Shown here: piece by piece, positions 58,301 to 64,000 of the stretch | Numbering within the stretch: the first letter of the stretch is position 1 | Layout of the letters: every line of letters begins with the position of its first letter | NCBI RefSeq assembly: GCF_000406965.1 | Contig: NZ_KE136362.1 | Span: forward strand, 338,343-402,342 | DNA: 64,000 bases | From: Enterococcus avium ATCC 14025 | GTDB taxonomy: Bacteria > Bacillota > Bacilli > Lactobacillales > Enterococcaceae | Direction: 5' to 3' | The notes under the pieces: model-generated | Told to the model about the DNA's origin: nothing | Database searches by the model: none | Seen by the model: only the letters and a program-made list of their open reading frames with translations | Made by a program: the position numbers and the translations under genes

Positions 58301-58869
58301 ATGGGTATGAAAGTGCGAAAAAAGAGTTCAAAGGCTACAAGTTTAAAGAGACACTAGGTAATTCGACTGGAATATATACATCAGAGCTGCAAATTGTTAC
58401 TTATATTTACAGTAATAAAGCTACGATCCGGATTCTTTATGTCGATGAACAGGGCAATGAATTAGCACCTGCCGAGCAAAAAATTGGCATCATCGGAGAC
58501 AAATATGAAACGCAAGCCCAAGCTATCGATGGTTGGACAGTGAAGGAAACGCCAAAAAATGCTAAAGGAAACTATCAAGAAACAGAGCAAACCATCACGT
58601 ATGTCTACCTTAAAGAGAATAAACCTGCAGCAAACGTTGAAAGTGATACAACAGGAAATGGCGGAGAAAATACAAACAACTCAAATGCTAGTATAACGAC
58701 CTACCGTTCCACAAAAATACTTCCAAATGCAGGCGGAAGCACTACGGCTACTAGCAAGGTTCTGCCACGTACTGGTGAGCAAAAGAATAATACAACAATT
58801 CTTACAGTGTTCGGGTTGTTGCTTCTGACGATTGCTTGTGTTGGCGCAATTAAAAGAAGAAGAGCTTAG
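55384..58869 (+). CDS. LPxTG cell-wall surface protein with beta-helix and MucBP repeats
   Basis: 1161 aa. Signal peptide (1-28, cleaved after TVSA). Residues about 35-480 form a right-handed beta-helix with at least seven GGA[FI] turns (DGGAFYTSG, SGGAIASKG, EGGAIYFFQ, DGGAIAFFN, DGGAILIQT, NGGAIQIYA, DGGAIGSSG). An InlB B-repeat-like module follows (about 492-583, KYDSNGGIF...YAVWKK), then seven MucBP-type repeats of about 70 residues (about 585-1080). The end has LPRTGE, a hydrophobic helix and KRRRA for sortase anchoring. A near-motif LPNAG lies about 20 residues before. Likely an adhesin binding mucin or glycans. Confidence 0.92.
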   Translation: MKKDKWIVLFGFVLSIFLLGAAGQTVSADEVTVNTVADLQDAVKNAPENRKVTLGGSFPTDIGATIALVESPYQVEVDGAGITLQSTTSKQLFSYGGGTGTAASSLTLKNFTLEGLGNNTRALAVSGYKGEFILENTIVNNFHGYDDGGAFYTSGNTTLKNSTFSNNVNNASGYSGGAIASKGYSANFKAYNSKFIANETKQVGTGNVGGEGGAIYFFQPSASAKFTFKNNYFEGNKSVEDVSGGGSKKLADGGAIAFFNTVDGTDIQFDGNSFVRNIAGDDGGAILIQTNANISSAATFRNNTFYQNKALGQDVSANNGGAIQIYANGGIMEGRRAVVDYINNSFVENEAVYDGGAIGSSGYVTNLSAGRYANNLFAGNKSRTASKNNIADSNVTGAGNIESNLGYDNGTVTSVTMENVFGTAPVGLVDNYNKITAGTSGDAIIVPTVPIAPEKLADDQVENLREVNEDQRGLPRTAKADIGSVEIDWIKYDSNGGIFDLGTALSKYEGTIYYEGTQPETYYQVGYKDLNQTIPAGTDLKATRDGYQFAGWSKEKDAKDPDENLAAGQTITIPKGNETLYAVWKKSEPVTVHYMTYDENKKLVQISPDEILTGALGAEYHANIKQIDNYVFSGVKEGDSITGFFSEEAKEITLIYTKAVKEQGIVLAQYQDESGKPLIGDEVMTGEVGSEYTTTQKVIDGYVFKEVVGTPSGKYVLGITKVVYVYTKIPAEQGKVIVHYQDEEQNSLSPDVELTGDIDDIYTAEVKPFDDYVLKGIEGNVSGKFTAHDQEVTLIYAKKGSGTEKGVLIVDYQDETGHPLLNSEVTIGEIDEDYETTQKSIDGYTFKEVQGNVTGKYVDGITRVTYIYTKDKEPEKLGNLTIKYQDEKGEKLAEDFTDSQPIGTSIPLEQLNKTFENYEFKEIKGFTSGVYTAEDQEITVIYRKLTGKVIVNHISDSGKVLANPVLMSGDVGDGYESAKKEFKGYKFKETLGNSTGIYTSELQIVTYIYSNKATIRILYVDEQGNELAPAEQKIGIIGDKYETQAQAIDGWTVKETPKNAKGNYQETEQTITYVYLKENKPAANVESDTTGNGGENTNNSNASITTYRSTKILPNAGGSTTATSKVLPRTGEQKNNTTILTVFGLLLLTIACVGAIKRRRA

Positions 58870-58915
58870 AATCAATAAATGCGATATCTAAAAAATGAAT
58901 AGAATTATGAGTGAT

Positions 58916-58964
58916 TCGGCTGTTTATTTCCTGTAGTCTGCGGGAAATAAACAGCCGATTTTTG
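58916..58964 (+). terminator. Strong terminator after the surface protein
   Basis: A 15-bp perfect stem, CGGCTGTTTATTTCC (58917-58931) with its complement ending at 58957, then ATTTTTG. Confidence 0.85.
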
Positions 58965-59746
58965 ATTATATTCAACAGATATCAAGCATTTAACTTTCTC
59001 AAGTAGTTCGATTGCTGGCAGCATCGTGATCATAAAGACTTATTCAATATGAAAGGCTTAAACCCATACTGCTTAAATACCGGAACTTATAATTGTCAAA
59101 ATAACTTTGCTGTTTAACAAACGGAGATTTCAGCGACCTAATCTAAATAAAGAGGCAGTCTTTTGATTCAAGTAATTTTTTTCTATGAAAGGAGGAACTT
59201 TTCTTTTTTATTTTCTTCCTTTTTGGCGCTAAGTTGGTCTTAAAATACAAAATCTCAGTTTTATATGAAAATGAATCTCCGTTTTATTTGTAAATGATTA
59301 GAACCAGTTTTTGGTGTTGCAAACATTCTGATTCTGTTTTTAATTAAAAAATCAAATTTTCATTGTGACAAAAAGAACATGTCTGACAATAAAAGTATCA
59401 TTCTTATATTAGCCTTTTTTTAGAATGCGGAAAATATTTTTTGCTAAATTTTGTTTTATTGTGAATAAAGAAACGTTATGTATTGGTAATTTCAGTATGG
59501 TAAATTTCTTTCGATTCTTACTCAAAAACCTAAATTTCCAATCATTAAATAAAATTAATTAGAAGAGTTCTAACTTTCATTATAATTCAAGAAATTGTCG
59601 AGTGTTAAAGTTGTAAACGGTATCAATCGCTTATAAACTGAGTGTGTAAGTTACGAAAGCGCAAACAAATAAACGAGCTGTTTCTTTTCAATGTCAGAAA
59701 AAATAACAACTTTTATGCGCAATAATCAGTATGGAGGAGAATCGTT
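58965..59746. other. Long intergenic region upstream of kbl
   Basis: About 780 bp without a gene. A 23-bp period tandem repeat lies at 59252-59298 (AATCTCMGTTTTATWTG). A cre-like site is at 59612. Otherwise AT-rich; no tRNA or riboswitch recognised. Confidence 0.5.
59612..59625 (+). promoter_or_regulatory. Candidate cre (CcpA) site upstream of kbl-tdh
   Basis: TGTAAACGGTATCA matches 13 of 14 positions of TGWAARCGYTWNCW (G for Y at position 9). It lies 122 bp before the kbl start codon, consistent with catabolite repression of threonine breakdown. Confidence 0.55.
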
Positions 59747-60952
59747 ATGAGTTCAAAAGTTCTTGACCAATTTCTTGAAACGAATTTGGAAGATCTAAAA
59801 GAAAAAGGATTGTTCAACACGATCGATGTTTTGGAAGGAAGCAATGGTCCGATCATTACAGTCAACGATAAAAAGATGATCAACTTGGCATCTAACAACT
59901 ATCTAGGATTTGCTACTCGTCCTGAATTGATCGAAGCAGATGTAGAGGCAACTAAGCACTATGGTGCCGGCGCTGGCGCGGTTCGTACGATCAACGGAAC
60001 TTTAGACATTCACCAAAAATTAGAAGAAAAAATTGCTGAGTTCAAAGGAACTGAAGCGGCAATTGCATTCCAATCAGGCTTCAACTGTAACATGGGAGCT
60101 ATTTCAGCAGTCATGAAAAAAGGCGACGCTATTTTATCAGATGAATTGAATCATGCATCAATCATTGACGGCTGTCGCTTATCTGGTGCGAAAATCATCC
60201 GTGTGAACCACCAAGATATGGAAGATTTAGAGGCGAAAGCTAAAGCAGCAACTGAAAGCGGCGAATACAACAAGGTGATGTATATTACTGATGGTGTTTT
60301 CTCAATGGATGGCGATGTGGCTAAGATTCCTGAAATCGTTGAAATTTGTGAAAAATACAATGTCATTACTTATGTCGATGATGCTCACGGAACAGGCGTG
60401 ATGGGTCATGGACATGGAACAGTGAAACATTTTGAAATGCAAGATCATATTGATTTCCAAATGGGAACTTTATCTAAAGGAATCGGTGTTGTCGGTGGTT
60501 ATGTCGCTGGAACGAAGCAATTGATTACTTGGTTGAAATCACAAGCACGCCCATTCTTATTCTCAACCTCATTAACACCTGGGGCTGCGGGTGCTTGTAT
60601 TAAAGCAATCGACTTGATTGAAGAGCATCCGGAATATGTGGATACACTTTGGGATAATGCCAATTACTTCAAAGCAGAATTAAAACGCATCGGCTATGAC
60701 ATTGGTAAATCAGAAACACCGATCACCCCAGTTATTGTTGGCGATGAAAAATTAGCACAAGAATTTTCTAAGAAATTATTGGAAAACGGCGTATATGTAA
60801 AACCAATCGTATATCCAACAGTACCATTAGGAACAGGTCGTGTACGGAACATGCCAAACGCAGGTCATACAAAAGAAATGCTAGATGACGCGATCAAGGT
60901 TTACGAAAAAGTTGGGAAAGAACTAGGCATTATCAAAGAAACCGTTCAATAA
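59747..60952 (+). CDS. kbl: 2-amino-3-ketobutyrate CoA ligase (glycine C-acetyltransferase)
   Basis: 401 aa PLP enzyme (alpha-oxoamine synthase family). Converts 2-amino-3-oxobutyrate plus CoA to glycine and acetyl-CoA. Cues: [53 protein letters not shown], and the PLP lysine in [13 protein letters not shown]. The terminal [15 protein letters not shown] replaces the more usual RIR.M..AAHT. GGAGG before the ATG. Operon with tdh. Confidence 0.93.
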   Translation: MSSKVLDQFLETNLEDLKEKGLFNTIDVLEGSNGPIITVNDKKMINLASNNYLGFATRPELIEADVEATKHYGAGAGAVRTINGTLDIHQKLEEKIAEFKGTEAAIAFQSGFNCNMGAISAVMKKGDAILSDELNHASIIDGCRLSGAKIIRVNHQDMEDLEAKAKAATESGEYNKVMYITDGVFSMDGDVAKIPEIVEICEKYNVITYVDDAHGTGVMGHGHGTVKHFEMQDHIDFQMGTLSKGIGVVGGYVAGTKQLITWLKSQARPFLFSTSLTPGAAGACIKAIDLIEEHPEYVDTLWDNANYFKAELKRIGYDIGKSETPITPVIVGDEKLAQEFSKKLLENGVYVKPIVYPTVPLGTGRVRNMPNAGHTKEMLDDAIKVYEKVGKELGIIKETVQ

Positions 60953-60992
60953 AAAAATCAAATTTACCATAAATAGAGAGGAAGTCACATCC

Positions 60993-61994
60993 ATGAAAAA
61001 AGTATTAATCACAGGCGCATTAGGACAAATTGGTTCAGAATTAACAGAAAGACTCCGCAATGATTTAGGTGTAAAAAATGTTATCTCAACAGATATTCGT
61101 ACAGTTGAAGGCAGTCCTGTTGTTGAAAATGGACAGTTTGAAGAACTAGATGTAACCGATTACGAAAGCTTTTTGGATATTGCGAAACGCTATGAAGTAG
61201 ATACTATTATTCACTTAGCGGCGTTACTTTCTGCTACAGCTGAAAAACGTCCAGCTTTTGCTTGGAACTTGAATATGACTGGATTGATGAATGCCCTAGA
61301 AGTAGCTCGTGAAATCGGACCAAAAACGAAATTCTTTGCGCCATCTTCAATTGCAGCTTATGGACCAGATTGCGAACCAGACAATACACCGCAAGATACA
61401 GTGATGCATCCTACTACCATGTATGGAGTGACCAAAGTAGCAGGCGAATTATTAGAAAACTACTACCATGATAAATACGATGTAGACAGCCGTTCAGTCC
61501 GCTTCCCAGGATTAATCTCATATAAAGTAGAGCCTGGCGGTGGTACAACAGATTACGCAGTAGATATCTATTACGAAGCATTAAAAAACAAATCTTACAC
61601 ATCATTTATCGATAAAGGAACTTATATGGACATGATGTATATGGATGATGCGATTGAAGGAATCGTGAAATTAATGAACGCGGATGCTGATCGTTTAGAA
61701 CACCGCAACTCATTCAATATCACTGCAATGTCCTTTGAACCAGAACAAATTGCCGCATCAATTCGCCGTCGGATTCCAGACTTTGAATTGAAGTATGACG
61801 TTGATCCAGTTCGTCAAGGAATCGCTAATTCATGGCCAAATTCGATCGATGACAGTGATGCTCGTAAAGAATGGGACTTCAGTCCAAGCTTTGATTTAGA
61901 TAAAATGACTGATGAAATGTTAGAAAGATTATCAGAAAAATTTAAGGCAGAAGGCATCGAAACAAAAGTGTCTTTTGATAAAGTGAACTCGTAA
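60993..61994 (+). CDS. tdh: L-threonine 3-dehydrogenase (SDR type)
   Basis: 333 aa extended short-chain dehydrogenase. Oxidises L-threonine to 2-amino-3-oxobutyrate with NAD+. NAD fold GALGQIGSELTERL, HLAALLSATAEKRP, and the catalytic Tyr-Lys in MYGVTKVAGELLENYY; the segment PGLISYKVEPGGGTTDYAVDIYYEAL is typical for epimerase-like Tdh. It is not the zinc-containing MDR form. It feeds the kbl product step. A terminator follows. Confidence 0.92.
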   Translation: MKKVLITGALGQIGSELTERLRNDLGVKNVISTDIRTVEGSPVVENGQFEELDVTDYESFLDIAKRYEVDTIIHLAALLSATAEKRPAFAWNLNMTGLMNALEVAREIGPKTKFFAPSSIAAYGPDCEPDNTPQDTVMHPTTMYGVTKVAGELLENYYHDKYDVDSRSVRFPGLISYKVEPGGGTTDYAVDIYYEALKNKSYTSFIDKGTYMDMMYMDDAIEGIVKLMNADADRLEHRNSFNITAMSFEPEQIAASIRRRIPDFELKYDVDPVRQGIANSWPNSIDDSDARKEWDFSPSFDLDKMTDEMLERLSEKFKAEGIETKVSFDKVNS

Positions 61995-62034
61995 AACGGC
62001 AGAGGTTTCTTAACAGAACATGAGGAGGAACTAA

Positions 62035-62072
62035 GAAAAAAGGAAATGTTTAAAATAACGTTTCCCTTTTTC
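62035..62072 (+). terminator. Terminator after tdh
   Basis: AAAAAGGAAATGTT pairs with AACGTTTCCCTTTTT (G-U and one bulge), followed by CTTTCT. Confidence 0.7.
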
Positions 62073-62238
62073 TTTCTCCATGTTAAAATAATGTCCGGAC
62101 AAATAAGAGAAGTTATTAAATAGTTGTTATATCGCAATTTTTTGTTCTCTTTCTTTTATGGAATAACTTCAGCTGTTTGTTTTAAAGATCAAGTTAAGAA
62201 GTGAGCAAAAGCCACTTCAAAAATTAGGAGGAAAAATT

Positions 62239-63591
62239 ATGGCAGTCGACCAACAAGAACTCGTGGGTTCACAACCATCTGGTGAACTAAAGCGAACAAT
62301 GACGTTCTTCCCAGCTCTTTCGACAGTAATGGGTACTGTAATTGGGGCGGGGGTATTCTTTAAAGCAGCCAGTGTTGCTGCAGTAACTGGATCAACGAGT
62401 CTGCACATGTTGTCGTGGTTCCTAGGCGGTCTGATCAGTGTCTGTGCGGGACTAACGGGTGCAGAATTAGCAGCAGCTATTCCGGAAACAGGCGGTATGC
62501 TTCGCTACATCGAACGTGCGTATGGAGAATTTTGGAGTTTCTTACTTGGATGGGCACAGGTAGTCATCTACTTCCCAGCTAATGTAGCGGCTTTAGCAAT
62601 TATTTTTGCCACTCAGTTCAAAAATCTATTTGGTATGAGCGATTCAACGATCATTCCGATCGCAATCGTGGCAGCAGCTTCAATCATGTTGATCAACTTC
62701 TTAGGCTCAAAAGCTGGCGGAATGTTCCAATCAATCACGTTAGTTTGTAAGTTAGTGCCTTTAGCATTGATTGTCATTTTCGGTTTGATACGTCAAGGCG
62801 ATGTGTCTGTCAGCTTATTCCCAGTTCAAGCCGGTCCAGCAGTTGGCGGTTTTGCTCCAGCTTTAGGTGCTGGATTGTTAGCGACAATGTTTGCTTATGA
62901 TGGCTGGATTCACGTTGGAAACATCGCAGGAGAATTGAAAAAACCAGCACGTGATCTTCCTCGAGCAATTGCAGGCGGGATCTTAGGAATCATGGCTGTT
63001 TACTTATTGGTACAATTTGCTTTCTTGCGTACGATTGATATGTCTGCGTTAGCTGGGAACGAAAATGCGGCGATGGACGTTGCTGGAAAAATCTTCGGCG
63101 GCATGGGCGGTAAGTTAGTAACGATCGGGATCTTAATCTCAGTATATGGAACAATCAATGGTTATACGATGACAGGGATGCGTCTTCCTTATACGATGGG
63201 TCTTGAAAAGCAATTACCTTTCTCAGATAAATTAGTGAAATTAAACAAAAATCACGTACCTTATATCGCTGGGATTCTAGAATTAGTCATCGCTATTGCT
63301 ATGATGATGGTGGGCGGATTCGATATGCTAACAGACATGTTAGTCTTCGTTATCTGGATCTTCTACACATTAGTTTTTATCGCGGTAATCAAATTGAGAA
63401 AAACTGAACCAGATTTGGTTCGTCCTTACAAAGTACCGCTTTACCCAATCATTCCGATTGTTGCGATTATTGGTGGGGTATTTATCTTAGTAATGACGTT
63501 GATCAACCAATTCCAATTAGCGATGGTTGGGATTGCCATTACAGCATTAGGTATTCCTTTCTACATTTACTTGAAGAGAAAATATAAATAG
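62239..63591 (+). CDS. APC-superfamily amino-acid permease
   Basis: 450 aa with 12 helices. Helix 1 has the unwound substrate site TVMGTVIGAGVFFKAASVAA; also ELAAAIPETGGMLRYIERAYGEFWSFLLGW and FAYDGWIHVGNIAGELKKPARDLPRAI. Matches the LAT/YfnA-like amino-acid transporter group. Located next to kbl-tdh, so threonine or serine uptake is plausible but inferred. AGGAGG before the ATG; it has its own transcription unit since a terminator follows tdh. Confidence 0.88.
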   Translation: MAVDQQELVGSQPSGELKRTMTFFPALSTVMGTVIGAGVFFKAASVAAVTGSTSLHMLSWFLGGLISVCAGLTGAELAAAIPETGGMLRYIERAYGEFWSFLLGWAQVVIYFPANVAALAIIFATQFKNLFGMSDSTIIPIAIVAAASIMLINFLGSKAGGMFQSITLVCKLVPLALIVIFGLIRQGDVSVSLFPVQAGPAVGGFAPALGAGLLATMFAYDGWIHVGNIAGELKKPARDLPRAIAGGILGIMAVYLLVQFAFLRTIDMSALAGNENAAMDVAGKIFGGMGGKLVTIGILISVYGTINGYTMTGMRLPYTMGLEKQLPFSDKLVKLNKNHVPYIAGILELVIAIAMMMVGGFDMLTDMLVFVIWIFYTLVFIAVIKLRKTEPDLVRPYKVPLYPIIPIVAIIGGVFILVMTLINQFQLAMVGIAITALGIPFYIYLKRKYK

Positions 63592-63635
63592 AAACGGCTG
63601 ATTTGACTCAGGACTGTAAACTATTCCGACAAAAA

Positions 63636-63672
63636 ACATCTAAGGCAGATTTTCTGCTTTAGGTGTTTTTTC
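63636..63672 (+). terminator. Rho-independent terminator
   Basis: ACATCTAAGGCAGA (63636-63649) with TCTGCTTTAGGTGT (63653-63666), then T6, after the permease. Confidence 0.82.
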
Positions 63673-63744
63673 TATTCTATGTATAGAAGAAAAGCCGTTG
63701 CCAAGAAATTACCACAACGATATGGTAATTGTCTGTGTTCTAAA

Positions 63745-63758
63745 TGGAAACGCTATCT
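63745..63758 (+). promoter_or_regulatory. Candidate cre (CcpA) site upstream of the GH1 gene
   Basis: TGGAAACGCTATCT matches 13 of 14 positions of TGWAARCGYTWNCW, 39 bp before the start codon. Confidence 0.6.
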
Positions 63759-63793
63759 TTTATGATGGGGTTAGAAAGAGAAAGGATGGTTGA

Positions 63794-64000
<207 letters not shown>

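Overview
The window looks like a low-GC lactic acid bacterium of the genus Enterococcus or a close relative. The reasons are a complete mevalonate operon, the infC-rpmI-rplT order behind an attenuator leader, strong AGGAGG ribosome binding sites, an LPxTG/MucBP surface protein and Mga-like regulators. No species marker is present, so I leave the species open.

Layout. 1-2100: accessory start with an unknown membrane protein, a 160-bp MITE-like element with 8-bp target duplications, and a small soluble unknown. 2149-6193 (minus): mevalonate operon mvaK1-mvaD-mvaK2-fni with overlapping genes. 6574-7230: deoxynucleoside kinase. 7256-17415: maltodextrin locus in two divergent arms. The minus arm carries an ABC ATPase, a neopullulanase and two GH13 glucosidases; the plus arm carries a binding lipoprotein and two permeases. 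Near-identical palindromes sit inside both divergent promoters. 17548-20425: CorA-like transporter, HAD phosphatase, FUSC membrane protein. 20575-21993: infC-rpmI-rplT.

21961-38777: a 16.8-kb integrated element at the 3' end of rplT. It has a tyrosine integrase, divergent repressor/Cro-type switch, Rha-like protein, excisionase-like protein, several small unknown genes, a primase, a D5-type helicase, an iteron/AT-rich origin, a TerS-like protein and no capsid or tail genes. This is the plan of a phage-inducible chromosomal island (phage satellite). Its cargo is nutrient uptake: a three-gene amino-acid ABC transporter and a BrnQ-type branched-chain amino-acid carrier. The displaced rplT end lies at the right junction. 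The region between origin and cargo is partly decayed and duplicated.

39149-64000: chromosomal genes: cardiolipin synthase, Mga-like regulator, lactate dehydrogenase, a four-gene operon (YitT protein, carrier-like protein, SepM-like protease, M20 peptidase), a small alarmone synthetase, a Ca2+-type P-ATPase, a second Mga-like regulator, aldo/keto reductase, a 1161-residue cell-wall-anchored protein, threonine catabolism (kbl-tdh), an APC amino-acid permease, and the start of a GH1 phospho-beta-glucosidase cut by the window end.

The most interesting part is the satellite: its origin, its att/arm sites, an array of four covarying mini-hairpins before an unknown gene, a candidate antisense RNA, and paired zinc-ribbon genes. 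All family calls come from reading motifs; no database search was run.
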